Positions 16,567-24,726 are shown, counted from the first letter of the stretch. The stretch: DNA of 64,000 nucleotides from Vogesella indigofera (GCF_028548395.1 NZ_JAQQLA010000003.1:310001-374000), one strand, 5' to 3'. Program-made: numbers and translations. The notes: generated by a model not told the origin, from the sequence alone.

Positions 16567-17055
16567 ATGGCAATAATGAGTACGAACAAACCAAGAAACG
16601 AACTGGATGCCGCAGACCGGACTATTCTGCGTCTGCTGCAGCAGGACGGCACGCTGTCCAATCCCCGGCTGGCGGAGCAGCTGTCGCTGAGCGTGACGCC
16701 GTGCTGGCGGCGGCTGAAACGGCTGGAAGACGACGGCTATATCAAGGACTACCAGGCCAATCTCGACCGCCGCAAGCTGGGGCTGGACGTGCTGGCCTTC
16801 GTGCAGATCCGCTTCAGCGCGCACGGCGGCAACGAGCCGAACGCGTTCGAGGCGGCGATGTGCGCGCAGCCGCAGGTGCTGTCCTGTCACAAGATCACCG
16901 GTGACGCCGACTATCTGCTGCAGGTGGTGGCCACGTCATTGGACGCCTACAGCGAGTTTGTCGAGAACGTGCTGCGGCAGATGCCGGGGGTGGCGTCCAT
17001 CCACTCCAGCCTGGCGCTGCGCGAGGTGAAGGCCGGCAGCCGCCTGCCGGTGTAG
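16567..17055 (+). CDS. Lrp/AsnC family transcriptional regulator
   Basis: The 162-aa protein has an N-terminal HTH (LDAADRTILRLLQQDG...LSVTPCWRRLKRLEDDG) and a C-terminal RAM domain (VLSCHKITGDADYLLQVV). It is divergent from aphA and probably senses an amino acid or polyamine product to control it. An in-frame ATG at 16576 is an alternative start; neither has a strong SD. Its 3' third plus the following repeat hairpin is duplicated, in broken form, at 21613-21957. Confidence 0.9.
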   Translation: MAIMSTNKPRNELDAADRTILRLLQQDGTLSNPRLAEQLSLSVTPCWRRLKRLEDDGYIKDYQANLDRRKLGLDVLAFVQIRFSAHGGNEPNAFEAAMCAQPQVLSCHKITGDADYLLQVVATSLDAYSEFVENVLRQMPGVASIHSSLALREVKAGSRLPV

Positions 17056-17069
17056 TTGCATTACGGTGA

Positions 17070-17110
17070 AAGGTTGGCCGCAAGCGGGTGCAGTGCTTGC
17101 GGCCAACCTT
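17070..17110. terminator. Inverted pair of the dispersed repeat (16-bp stem) between convergent genes
   Basis: AAGGTTGGCCGCAAGC (17070-17085) and its exact complement (17095-17110) enclose a 9-nt loop. It lies between the Lrp stop and the convergent Old Yellow Enzyme stop. There is no T-run, but stem strength suggests a bidirectional terminator. Confidence 0.75.
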
Positions 17111-17153
17111 GTGGCTTGCCGGCGGGTGAATGGGAGTTGCCCGGGCCGGCGTC

Positions 17154-18221
17154 TCAGTAGTCGGTGTAACCCTTTTCGCCCGGCGTGTAGAAGGTCGCAA
17201 AATCCGGCGCCACCAGCTCCTGGCCCGACTTCAGCTTGGCGACCAGATCCGGATTCGAGATGAACGGACGACCGAACGCCACCAGGTCGCCACGCTGCGC
17301 GTCGAGATCGGCCTCGGCGCGGGCGACATCGTAGCCGCCGGAGAGTATGTATTGCCCGTTGAACGCGGCACGCAGCCTGGCTTTCAATTTGGGGCTGACT
17401 TCCGGCGCGCCCATCGCGCTGTGATCCACGACGTGGATATAGAGCAGGCCAAGCGCGTTCAACTCGTCGATCAGACGCAGGTACACATCATCCATCTCGG
17501 CATCCGGCATCTGGGCATTGAAGACGCCATACGGCGAGATCCGCATGCCGACGCGCCCGGCGCCAATGGCGGCGACGGTCGCCCTGGCGACTTCGACTGC
17601 GAAGCGGATGCGGTTTTCGACCGAGCCGCCCCAGCGATCTTGACGCTGATTGGACGCCGTATTCAGGAACTGGTCGATCAGGTAACCGTTGGCCGCATGC
17701 AGTTCGACGCCATCGAAACCGGCCTGTATCGCCAGTTTGGCCGACGCCGCATATTCGGCGATGCTCTGCGCAATGTCCACCTCGCTCATTTCGCGTGGTA
17801 CAGGATGCGGCTGCATGCCGTCGCTGTCAGTCCACATCTCGCCGGGAACGGCGACCGCCGAGGGCGCCAGGACGCTGGCGCCGGGCGGCATGTTCGCGGG
17901 ATGGCTTACCCGCCCGGTGTGCATCAATTGCACAAAAATCCTGCCGCCGGCCTGATGGACGCCATCGGTCACCCGTTGCCAGCCCTGCACCTGTTCTGCG
18001 TTGAACAGTCCGGGGATACGTGCGTAACCCAGGCCGTTGGGTGAGGGCGAGGTGCCTTCGGTAATGATCAGTCCGGCCTCCGCCCGCAGGCGGTAGTACT
18101 GCGCCATCAGTTCATTGGGCAGGTTGCCGGGTGCGCGGCTGCGCGTCAGCGGTGCCATGACGATGCGGTTCTTCAGCGTCAGGCGGCCAAGCTCGGTGGG
18201 GGTGAAGAGCGTGCTGCTCAT
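17154..18221 (-). CDS. Old Yellow Enzyme family ene-reductase (NemA-like)
   Basis: This 355-aa FMN flavoprotein has the OYE TIM-barrel signature: LTLKNRIVMAPLTRSRA near the N-terminus, LMHTGRVSHP, FDGVELHAANGYLIDQFLN (substrate-binding His-Asn pair), NRIRFAVEV and a C-terminal VAFGRPFISNPDLV. It should reduce activated alkenes, maleimides or nitro compounds with NADPH. ATG 18221 follows GGAG by 7 nt. It is the last gene of a four-gene operon of redox and hydrolase enzymes under an HxlR regulator, which suggests detoxification of electrophiles. Confidence 0.92.
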   Translation of the reverse strand: MSSTLFTPTELGRLTLKNRIVMAPLTRSRAPGNLPNELMAQYYRLRAEAGLIITEGTSPSPNGLGYARIPGLFNAEQVQGWQRVTDGVHQAGGRIFVQLMHTGRVSHPANMPPGASVLAPSAVAVPGEMWTDSDGMQPHPVPREMSEVDIAQSIAEYAASAKLAIQAGFDGVELHAANGYLIDQFLNTASNQRQDRWGGSVENRIRFAVEVARATVAAIGAGRVGMRISPYGVFNAQMPDAEMDDVYLRLIDELNALGLLYIHVVDHSAMGAPEVSPKLKARLRAAFNGQYILSGGYDVARAEADLDAQRGDLVAFGRPFISNPDLVAKLKSGQELVAPDFATFYTPGEKGYTDY

Positions 18222-18249
18222 GAAAATCTCCAGGGGATGTCGTTCGGTG

Positions 18250-19044
18250 TCAGAGGGCAAGCAGTCGCGGCGCGGGCTGGCCGGTCTGCATCGTGGTGAA
18301 CAGCTCGGCGCGTGCCGTGTCGTATCGCTCCCAGAGGCCGGTATCGGCCATGGACGGCAACGTGACCGACTCGCCCTGGTCGAAACCGGCCAAGGCGGCG
18401 TCGACCAGATGCTCGGCAGACATCACCGTGTCTGGCGCCAGTGCGGCCAGCGGCACCCCGGAGATGTCCCAAAGATCGGTGGCGGTGGCGGCAGGCAGCA
18501 CCACCTGGACCCGGACGCCGGTATTCGCCAGTTCCTGCTGCAGGCCGCGGCTGAAATTGAGCACGAAAGCCTTGGTGCCGCTGTAGACGGCGCTGACCGG
18601 CAGCGCATGCAGCGCTAGTGCCGAGGCAATGTTGATGATGACGCCATCGTTGCGTGCCTTGAATGCGGGCAGCACAGCATGCGTCAAGCGCGTCAGGGTG
18701 GTGATGTTCAATGCGATCTGCGACAGCGAGTCTTGCAGCGGTGCGTCGGCAGCCGGGCTCAGCCTGGCGATGCCGGCGTTGTTCACCAGCACCCGGATGG
18801 CGGGATTGCTTGCGAGCACGGTTTCCAGCTGCGTGAGGCCGGCTTCTTGCTCCAGGTCGGCCACCAGCGTTTCGGCCTTGATGTCGTAAGTCTGCTCAAG
18901 CTTGGTGGCGAGCGTCTGCAGGCGGTCACCTCGGCGGGCAACGAGCAAGAGGTCATAGCCGCGCCGGGCAAGACGATCGGCGTAGACGGCGCCAATGCCG
19001 GATGAAGCGCCGGTGACAACTGCGATTTTTCTGGATGCGTTCAT
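18250..19044 (-). CDS. Short-chain dehydrogenase/reductase
   Basis: The 264-aa SDR has the cofactor motif VVTGASSGIGAVYADRLARR, the NNAG motif, a catalytic S...YSGTK arrangement (SAVYSGTKAFVLNFSRGL) and a C-terminal extension typical of the DltE-like/YqjQ group. ARRGDR after the second strand favours NADP. ATG 19044 starts MNASRKIAVVTG. It is third of four co-directional genes, 28 bp upstream of the ene-reductase. The substrate is unknown, probably a carbonyl compound. Confidence 0.9.
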   Translation of the reverse strand: MNASRKIAVVTGASSGIGAVYADRLARRGYDLLLVARRGDRLQTLATKLEQTYDIKAETLVADLEQEAGLTQLETVLASNPAIRVLVNNAGIARLSPAADAPLQDSLSQIALNITTLTRLTHAVLPAFKARNDGVIINIASALALHALPVSAVYSGTKAFVLNFSRGLQQELANTGVRVQVVLPAATATDLWDISGVPLAALAPDTVMSAEHLVDAALAGFDQGESVTLPSMADTGLWERYDTARAELFTTMQTGQPAPRLLAL

Positions 19045-19097
19045 GGTTTTCTTCTGTCGGTCTGGTGGGTAAAAACGGGGGGCTTGATGGAGACGGT

Positions 19098-20114
19098 TCA
19101 CAACATCTTGACGACCACTTTGCCCTTGGATCGCCCTTGGGCAAGGTACTCAAGCGCCTCCTTGGCCTGCTCGAACGGAAACACCTTGTCGATCACGGGC
19201 TTGATGCGCTGGGTTTCGAGCAGCTTGCCGATTTCGGTGAGTTGGGCGCCGTCGGGGTGCATGAACAGAAACGAGTAGCTGACGTCCCGCTGCTTCGCGA
19301 GACGCATGATCTTGCGGCTCATCAACCCGAACACGAACCGCAGCACGAAGTTCAAGCGCTTGGCACGCGCGAAGGCGGCGTCCAGCGGCCCGATCAGCGA
19401 GATGATCCTGCTTCCCGGTTTGAGGATGGCGATGGACTTCTCGATCGCGTCGCCCCTGACGGTGCCAAGTACCGCGTCGTAGTCGCGCAGCACGTTCTCG
19501 AATGCCTGCTGCTTGTAGTCGACCACCTCGTCTGCGCCCAGGCTGCGCACCAGTTCGACGTTACCGGTACTGGTGGTGGTGCCCACCGTGGCGCCAAGGT
19601 GCTTGGCCAGCTGGATCGCAAAGGTGCCGATCCCGCCGGCACCTGCAGGGATGAACACCTTCTGGCTGGCCTGAAGACTGGCGCGTTCCTTCAGCGCTTG
19701 CCACGAGGTGAGGCCGACCATCGGGATAGCCGCGGCCTGCACGAAGTCCAGGTTGGCCGGCTTCAGCGCGGCGGCGCGCTCCGGCACCACCGCGAACTCG
19801 GCAATGGCCCCTGTGCCGAGGTCGAAGATGCTGGCGAAGACGGCGTCGCCCGGCTTGAAACGGGTCACGTTGCGGCCAACCTCGGTCACCACGCCGGCCA
19901 GATCGCTGCCCAGCGTGGCCGGCAGCTGGAAGTGCAGCACCGGTTTGAACATCCCGGTCGGAATCATGTTGTCGATCGGGTTCACGCTGGCAGCGTGGAC
20001 TTGCACCAGCAGTTCGTCGCCCTTCAGCGTGGGGCGGGGTACCTCGGCGAGCCCGATCCCGGGCGACTTGCCATAGCGTTTGAAGGTGAGGGCTTTCATG
20101 GTTTGATTGTTCAT
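19098..20114 (-). CDS. NADP-dependent quinone-reductase-like MDR oxidoreductase
   Basis: This 338-aa MDR protein lacks the zinc-ligand cysteines of alcohol dehydrogenases and has a GAGGIGTFAIQLAKHLGA cofactor loop, as in zeta-crystallin/QOR and RTN4IP1-like reductases. It probably reduces quinones or enones. Start is ATG 20114 (MNNQTMKALTF); ATG 20100 is possible. It is second in the operon. One exact copy of the dispersed repeat is inside the gene (19871-19882), coding EVGRN on the gene strand. Confidence 0.9.
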   Translation of the reverse strand: MNNQTMKALTFKRYGKSPGIGLAEVPRPTLKGDELLVQVHAASVNPIDNMIPTGMFKPVLHFQLPATLGSDLAGVVTEVGRNVTRFKPGDAVFASIFDLGTGAIAEFAVVPERAAALKPANLDFVQAAAIPMVGLTSWQALKERASLQASQKVFIPAGAGGIGTFAIQLAKHLGATVGTTTSTGNVELVRSLGADEVVDYKQQAFENVLRDYDAVLGTVRGDAIEKSIAILKPGSRIISLIGPLDAAFARAKRLNFVLRFVFGLMSRKIMRLAKQRDVSYSFLFMHPDGAQLTEIGKLLETQRIKPVIDKVFPFEQAKEALEYLAQGRSKGKVVVKML

Positions 20115-20143
20115 CCCTGGTTTTTCATTCTGGTCGGATCAGA

Positions 20144-21061
20144 TCAGTCTGCGAGGAAGTCCAGCACCGCCGGCACAAAGGCCCGGTAGTGCTGGAAGAC
20201 GCCGCCGTGGCCGGAATCGGGATAGATCGTGAGTCGGGCATTCGGCAGGCGGCGAGCCATGTCGGCCGAATGGCTGCTGTCGACCATCAGGTCACGGTCG
20301 CCGTTGGCGACGAAAACCGGTTGCGTGATCACCGACAGGTCGTCGGGCGCACTCAGCCCCGCCGCTCTGATGGCTTGCAGCTGGGCACGCCGGGCCTGCA
20401 GGGAAATGGGCTTGTCACGGTTTTGGATGCGTTCCTTCAGCCGGGCGAAATAGTCTTTCGCCGCGCGCTTGCCCTCCGGGGTGCGGGGGAAGAACAGGAA
20501 ATTCCTCGGATCGCTCCAGGTCAACGCCGCCTTGAGGTAGGCGGTGACGGCAATTCTGGTGATCTTGTCGATACCGCCGCCGCCACGTGGCCCCGTGCCG
20601 GCAAGCACGATCCGGCGCACGAGGTCGGGCGCCTGCAAGGCCACCATTTGCGCGACGCCGCCACCCAGGGAGAAGCCGAGCAGATCGACCTTCTGGAGTC
20701 CCAAGGCGCGGATGAAGGCGATGGCATCGCGCCCCATCTCCTCGATGGTGTGCGGTACCGATCCGCCCGAGGCGCCGACCCCGCGATTGTCGAAGGTGAT
20801 CACCCGGCGCTGCGCGGCGATGCCGTCGATCACGCGCGGGTCCCAGTCGTCGAGCACGGCCATCAGGTGGTGCAGGAAGATCACCGGCACGCCGGCGTCG
20901 GGGCCGAGCTCACGGTAGGCGAAAGCCACCCCGCCAACGGCTAGCGTGCGGGTCGGGACATCCTTCCATGTCACCTTGCCCATCGGCCGCGCCGCAGTGG
21001 CGGCGCCGATGCCTGACGATGCCCCGCTTGCCGGAGCGATACCTGTATTGTTCGTGCCCAT
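20144..21061 (-). CDS. Alpha/beta hydrolase with an SDR-like N-terminal remnant
   Basis: The 305-aa protein has a clear alpha/beta-hydrolase core: oxyanion region FLHHLMAVLDDWDP, nucleophile elbow LLGFSLGGG, acid in NGDRDLMVD and His in YPDSGHGG. The first 27 residues do not fit: APASGASSGIGAATAARP reads like the glycine-rich loop of an SDR enzyme. A second in-frame start, MGKVTWKDVPTRTL, would give a normal hydrolase. This suggests an old deletion fused an SDR start to the hydrolase. It is the first gene of the operon, divergent from the HxlR gene. Confidence 0.85.
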   Translation of the reverse strand: MGTNNTGIAPASGASSGIGAATAARPMGKVTWKDVPTRTLAVGGVAFAYRELGPDAGVPVIFLHHLMAVLDDWDPRVIDGIAAQRRVITFDNRGVGASGGSVPHTIEEMGRDAIAFIRALGLQKVDLLGFSLGGGVAQMVALQAPDLVRRIVLAGTGPRGGGGIDKITRIAVTAYLKAALTWSDPRNFLFFPRTPEGKRAAKDYFARLKERIQNRDKPISLQARRAQLQAIRAAGLSAPDDLSVITQPVFVANGDRDLMVDSSHSADMARRLPNARLTIYPDSGHGGVFQHYRAFVPAVLDFLAD

Positions 21062-21106
21062 CGATGAAATCTCCGTGCGGGTGGATTGCTGGTCGTCGAA
21101 GTGTTA

Positions 21107-21164
21107 GTATCAAACTGATACGAACAATACTACCAATCTGAAAGTAAGTCACTATCAAAATAGT
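21107..21164. promoter_or_regulatory. Divergent operator region for the HxlR regulator
   Basis: GTATCA-AAC-TGATAC (21107-21121) and ACTAT-CAAA-ATAGT (21151-21164) are two inverted repeats in the 103-bp divergent region; the second touches the HxlR start codon. HxlR dimers bind such GTATC/GATAC-type dyads, so autoregulation and control of the operon are likely. Confidence 0.55.
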
Positions 21165-21608
21165 ATGGACAATGAAAATAGTTGCGATAACCCGTGCCCG
21201 ATCGCGCGCAGCCTGGCTGTCGCCGGTGACGCGTGGAGCATATTGATCCTGCGGGACGCCCACGCCGGCCTCACGCGCTTTGACCAATTCCGGAAAAGCT
21301 TAGGCATTGCACCGACGATGCTGACCCGCCGGCTGGCGGCACTGACCGAGGAGGGCTTGCTGGAGAAGCGGCGCTACTCGGAACACCCGCCGCGCGAGGA
21401 GTATCTGCTGACCGCTGCCGGCCGCGATTTTCTGCCGGTGCTGTTCATGATTGGCGCCTGGGGGCGCCAATACCGGGGCGGCGGCAAGCTGACGCGTTTC
21501 TTCGACGCGGAAACCGGCACCGAAATCAAGGCCGTCGCCGTGGATGAGGTCACCGGGGCGAAGATCGGGACCCGCCCCATGCGCATGGTCACGCCGGACG
21601 AAAGCTGA
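21165..21608 (+). CDS. HxlR-family winged-helix transcriptional regulator
   Basis: This 147-aa HxlR protein has the typical N-terminus with conserved cysteine(s) (SCDNPCPIARSLAVAGD; C7 and C11), then GDAWSILILRDAHAGLTRFDQF and the wing EEGLLEKRRYSEHPPREEYLLT. HxlR members such as HypR, YodB and QorR sense electrophiles or quinones through that cysteine, matching an operon with an ene-reductase and a quinone-type reductase. No Shine-Dalgarno is visible before the ATG, so the mRNA may be leaderless. The broken Lrp duplicate begins immediately after its stop codon. Confidence 0.9.
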   Translation: MDNENSCDNPCPIARSLAVAGDAWSILILRDAHAGLTRFDQFRKSLGIAPTMLTRRLAALTEEGLLEKRRYSEHPPREEYLLTAAGRDFLPVLFMIGAWGRQYRGGGKLTRFFDAETGTEIKAVAVDEVTGAKIGTRPMRMVTPDES

Positions 21609-21612
21609 CCCC

Positions 21613-21898
21613 GCCCGCCGCAAGCCGGGGCTGGATATGCTGGCCTTCGTGCCGATCCGCTTTGACGCGCACGGCGGCAACGAGCCGAACGCGTTCGAGG
21701 CGGCGATGTGCGCGCAGCCGCAGGTACTGTCCTGTCACAAGATCACCGGCGACGCCGATTAGCTGCCGCAGGTGGCGGCCTGTCGCCGGATGTCGACATC
21801 GAGTTTGTCGAGAACGTGCTGCGGCAGATGCCGGAGGTGGCATCCATCCACGCCCGCCGGGCGCTGCGCGAGGTGAAGGCCGGCAGCCGCCTGCTGGT
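21613..21898 (+). pseudogene. Broken duplicate of the 3' part of the Lrp gene at 16567
   Basis: From about 21616 the sequence follows 16770-17050 closely (for example GGCGGCAACGAGCCGAACGC in both). The copy has no start region. A TAT codon has become TAG (about 21760), and a 1-nt loss near 21785 shifts the frame before GAGTTTGTCGAGAACGTGCT resumes. The repeat hairpin downstream (21919-21957) is also duplicated. It is a direct repeat in the same orientation, 4.5 kb from the intact gene, with the HxlR/OYE cassette between. Confidence 0.88.
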
Positions 21899-21918
21899 GT
21901 CGCCGCCGCGGGCGTGAA

Positions 21919-21957
21919 AAGGTTGGCCGCAAGCGGGGCAGGCTTGCGGCCAACCTT
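21919..21957. terminator. Duplicate inverted pair of the dispersed repeat (16-bp stem)
   Basis: The same AAGGTTGGCCGCAAGC stem as at 17070-17110, with a 7-nt loop (21935-21941). It now serves as the end of the HxlR/pseudogene transcript. Confidence 0.7.
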
Positions 21958-22062
21958 GTTGCTTGCTGGGGGCAGCCGCCTAGCGTGGCGGTGCAGGACT
22001 GCAGGTCGGTCAAAGTGGCTTGCCGCAGCGTCGTGACGCAAAAGACAAACAGCCCTTAACCA

Positions 22063-22131
22063 TCAGGCTTTCTTGTGCGGATGTTCTCTCAGAAACTCGC
22101 AGAGAGAGGCCGTAGTCCGAGTGCTTGGATT
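22063..22131 (-). pseudogene. Possible remnant of a LysR-regulator C-terminus
   Basis: On the minus strand one frame reads LNPSTRTTASLCEFLREHPH then KKA and a stop, resembling the tail of LysR proteins (compare YPSRRHLSPAVRALLDFL in the LysR of this window). A stop codon precedes it, so no full gene exists. Confidence 0.3.
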
Positions 22132-22219
22132 GAGCTATATCTTGGTCAATAGCCAAAGAATCATCCGCTTGCGCGGACCTTCCTTGACACGATGAACCAG
22201 ATTGGGAGGGCATGGGATC

Positions 22220-22771
22220 ATGTTCAACAAGGATCGTTTTATCCAGGATTGTTTGGGCGCGCTTTCCGGGGGCCATGAGGCGATTAGTGAGCTGGTGGCC
22301 GAAGTGGTTTCGGATGGCACGGGTATCATGGCCGAGCTTGGCGAGCCGGAACATGCCGGACTTACGCCGCTATTCAGATCGCCCGACCTTACCGTCATCA
22401 GCTTTGTCTGGGCGCCGTGCATGAGCCTGATGCCGCACAATCACCAAATGTTTTCGGTGGTCGGTATCTATACAGGGCGCGAGGACAACGTCTTCTGGAA
22501 GCGGACGGGCACGACGATCGCGGCAGTCGGTGCCAAGTCGCTGGGTGCTGGAGATGTTGCCACGCTCGACCGCGACGTCATCCACTCAGTGCTGAATCCG
22601 ATAGGGAAGATGACTTGTGCGCTACACGTTTATGGCGGTGATTTCTTCGCGCCCCCCGTACCGCGTAGTGAGTGGGACCACGAAACGCTCATCGAACAGC
22701 CATGGAACGTTGAGCACGCAAAGTCGCTATTTCGGGAGGCTGAGGCGCGCTTTCGTGCACACCCCGGGTAG
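22220..22771 (+). CDS. Cysteine-dioxygenase-like cupin protein
   Basis: The 183-aa protein has a cupin pattern of the cysteine-dioxygenase/thiol-dioxygenase group: SLMPHNHQMFSVVGIYTG (metal His pair), ALDRDVIHSVLN-type third His region (TLDRDVIHSVLNPIG) and ALHVYGGDFF. It probably uses Fe(II) and oxygen on a thiol or related small substrate. ATG 22220 is chosen as MFNKDRFIQDCLGAL; a GGGAGG lies 9-10 nt upstream. It stands alone in a patch with pseudogene fragments and less regular codon use, suggesting an acquired gene. Confidence 0.72.
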   Translation: MFNKDRFIQDCLGALSGGHEAISELVAEVVSDGTGIMAELGEPEHAGLTPLFRSPDLTVISFVWAPCMSLMPHNHQMFSVVGIYTGREDNVFWKRTGTTIAAVGAKSLGAGDVATLDRDVIHSVLNPIGKMTCALHVYGGDFFAPPVPRSEWDHETLIEQPWNVEHAKSLFREAEARFRAHPG

Positions 22772-23167
22772 CCAGGTGAGCTGGCTACTCCAGGCACCTC
22801 GAAATGCGCAACATGCCGTTTTCCCGCGGATTCCATTTATGGCACTGACACGACTACAAGGTCTTCAACACTTGGGCTCTTGAGGCCTCTGCAACGAAGG
22901 GTCGGGTCTCGTATCGGCCCATCGCAATGAAGAATTCGCGGCTTCCCAAGAGTCAAAAAGGCGAGCGACACGGCACGCACTCCCTGTCCGGCAGGTCGCT
23001 CAAGCAGCCATCCAGATGGCTGTCCTGTCTATCTCCAGAAGGCTGGTTCCCGGCCGATCTCCTTCACTCACTTTCCCGTCGCCCACTATTTCAACGCAGC
23101 ATGCAAATGCTAACCGTCCGCTGTGCAATTGGCTGCCCAGCGGCGCATGACCCGCGCACCAGCCACC

Positions 23168-23180
23168 TGCGGCCAACCTT
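23168..23180 (-). repeat. Intergenic single copy of the dispersed repeat
   Basis: TGCGGCCAACCTT, exact 13-mer match to the extended repeat, unpaired here, upstream of the hsp20 terminator. Confidence 0.8.
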
Positions 23181-23210
23181 GGCCACTTTTCACCAGCACC
23201 ACACATGATA

Positions 23211-23235
23211 AAGCCCGGCCGCCGGGGCCGGGCTT
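23211..23235 (-). terminator. Terminator of hsp20
   Basis: AAGCCCGGCC (23211-23220) pairs with GGCCGGGCTT (23226-23235). On the minus strand TTTATC follows. It lies about 20 bp past the hsp20 stop. Confidence 0.75.
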
Positions 23236-23253
23236 GCTGCGGCCCGCGACTGT

Positions 23254-23682
23254 CTATTCCACGATCAGGCGCTTGCCGTTGCCGCTGCTGTGCTTCTTCG
23301 GCAGCGTCAGTGTCAGCACGCCGTTTTCGTACTTGGCGCTGGCGCCGTCGCGGTCCAGATCGGACGGTAGCTGCAGGCTGCGCGACACCATGCCGTAGTA
23401 GCGTTCGCTGCGCAGGTTCTGTTCATCCTTGCTCTGTTTGTCGAACTGTTTCACTTCGGCCTTGATGGTGAGCTGGGCGCCCTCGATCTCGACGTGGATG
23501 TCGTCCTTGGATACGCCGGGTAGCTCGGCCAGTACCGTGAAACCGGTGTCGGTTTCCTTGACGTCGAGCTTGATCTGCGATGGCAGCGCATCGCCGTGCA
23601 GGGGCTTGATGAAGAAGCCGTGGCCGCTGAAATCGCGGAACAGGTCGTCAAACAGGGTGCTGCGGGAAGGAAGCAGGCTCAT
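23254..23682 (-). CDS. Hsp20/alpha-crystallin small heat-shock protein
   Basis: This 142-aa holdase chaperone has the alpha-crystallin domain (LDVKETDTGFTVLAELPGVS to GVLTLTLPKK), with SRSLQLPSDLD before the C-terminal strand. The C-terminal IxI-type tail is present as LIVE. It binds unfolding proteins during stress in the cytoplasm. CAAGGAGAG lies 5-8 nt before the ATG. No clear sigma-32 or ROSE element was recognised upstream. Confidence 0.93.
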   Translation of the reverse strand: MSLLPSRSTLFDDLFRDFSGHGFFIKPLHGDALPSQIKLDVKETDTGFTVLAELPGVSKDDIHVEIEGAQLTIKAEVKQFDKQSKDEQNLRSERYYGMVSRSLQLPSDLDRDGASAKYENGVLTLTLPKKHSSGNGKRLIVE

Positions 23683-23829
23683 CGTACTCTCCTTGGATAA
23701 TCAGATGCTTAGGGCGGCCGTGGTGGCTGCTCACCCCCGGTATAGTGCCCGTTGGCGCAAACGACAAGGAGGGCTGGTCGGCCGGCTTGATCTGGCGCAA
23801 GCGCCGCCGGCCGCGGCAAAGCGCGGCGA

Positions 23830-24483
23830 TCAGCCGGGGCGGCAGCTGAGGCGCAGGTAGCTGCCGGCGGTGCGCAAATCCTGCTCGATGGCGCGGCGCA
23901 CCGCGTCGGCGTCGCCGGCCTGCAGCGCGTCCAGCAGCGCGTGGTGGGCGTCGTTCATGGTCTTCCACACCGTCAGGTCCTGGTGCAGCTGGTTGGAGAT
24001 CGGGCCGACATGCAGCCATACCGTCTCGATCAGCGACAGCAGCAGCGGCGAACCGCTGGCGCGGTACAGCTGCAGGTGGAACAGCTCGTTGGCGTCGAGG
24101 TAGCCCTTGATGTCGTCCGCAGCGATGGCGCTGTCCATGGCGCGGCACAGCTGCAGCAGCCGCTCGCGCTCCGTTGCGGCCAGCCTTTTCGCGCCGCGGA
24201 AGGCGGCTTCGCCTTCCAGCAGGATGCGGTTTTCCAGGATGTCGTCGAACTGTGTCTCGCTAAGCTGCGGCACCTGCACGCCACAGTTGGGGATGTTCAG
24301 CAGCGCCTTTTCGGCGGCCAACCGTTGCAGCGCGGCGCGTACCGGCATCTGGCTGACGCCCAGCTCCTCGGCCAGCTGGCGGATCTTCAGCCGCTCGCCA
24401 GGCAGCCAGCGCCCCAGCATCAGCCAGTGGCGCAGCGTGTCGTAGGTCTCGTCTTGCAGGGTGGAGGCGGTGCTGGTTTTCAT
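23830..24483 (-). CDS. GntR-family regulator, FCD (FadR) subfamily
   Basis: The 217-aa protein has a GntR winged helix (YDTLRHWLMLGRWLPGERLK...LGVSQMPVRAALQRL) and an all-helical FCD effector domain with the metal-ligand pattern D...H...H (HLQLYRASGSPLLL, HHALLDAL). It is divergent from the puuA-like gene. Two ATTTGATCAAAT palindromes in between are its likely operators, which points to control of polyamine or amino-acid ligase expression by an acidic metabolite. Confidence 0.9.
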   Translation of the reverse strand: MKTSTASTLQDETYDTLRHWLMLGRWLPGERLKIRQLAEELGVSQMPVRAALQRLAAEKALLNIPNCGVQVPQLSETQFDDILENRILLEGEAAFRGAKRLAATERERLLQLCRAMDSAIAADDIKGYLDANELFHLQLYRASGSPLLLSLIETVWLHVGPISNQLHQDLTVWKTMNDAHHALLDALQAGDADAVRRAIEQDLRTAGSYLRLSCRPG

Positions 24484-24638
24484 GGTACGCAGTCAGGACA
24501 AATTGGCGGCAAGCATAGCAGAAGCCTGCCGCAGTCTGGGCGGTGCACCGGCCTGCGCGATGGTGGTGCCGGGGTGGCGGTGCCGGCTGGCGACGTGCGC
24601 GGCTAGTCGGGCGGTGTGTGTGGTCGCCGTTCAGGCGC

Positions 24639-24652
24639 AAGGTTGGCCGCAA
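24639..24652 (+). repeat. Intergenic dispersed repeat, half-paired
   Basis: AAGGTTGGCCGCAA followed 5 nt later by TGCGGCCA, a partial inverted partner; then a T-run (ATTTTTGTGG). It may act as a weak terminator upstream of the GntR/puuA promoter region. Confidence 0.65.
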
Positions 24653-24683
24653 TGGTGCGGCCATTTTTGTGGTCATTGCAAAT

Positions 24684-24726
24684 ATTTGATCAAATATTGA
24701 CATGAGTATTTGATCAAATTTACGAT
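24684..24726 (+). promoter_or_regulatory. puuA1 promoter with two GntR-type palindromic operators
   Basis: ATTTGATCAAAT occurs twice (24684-24695, 24708-24719), centres 24 bp apart; the first is extended to an 18-bp palindrome (24681-24698). TTGACA (24697-24702) and TACGAT (24721-24726) form a promoter whose 18-nt spacer contains the second palindrome. About 110 nt of leader precede the start codon at 24845. Confidence 0.72.

Larger units (their letters stand above)
22772..23253. other. Non-coding or decayed stretch
   Basis: I see no supported gene in about 480 bases. A few open frames have unlikely amino-acid composition and no ribosome binding site. It holds one exact dispersed-repeat copy (23168-23179, extended to AAGGTTGGCCGCA on the minus strand) and the hsp20 terminator. 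Confidence 0.45.

Noticed and set aside
22927..23208. 93-codon frame in the gap before hsp20
   Set aside because: Biased composition, no Shine-Dalgarno, no family, and it runs through a dispersed-repeat copy.
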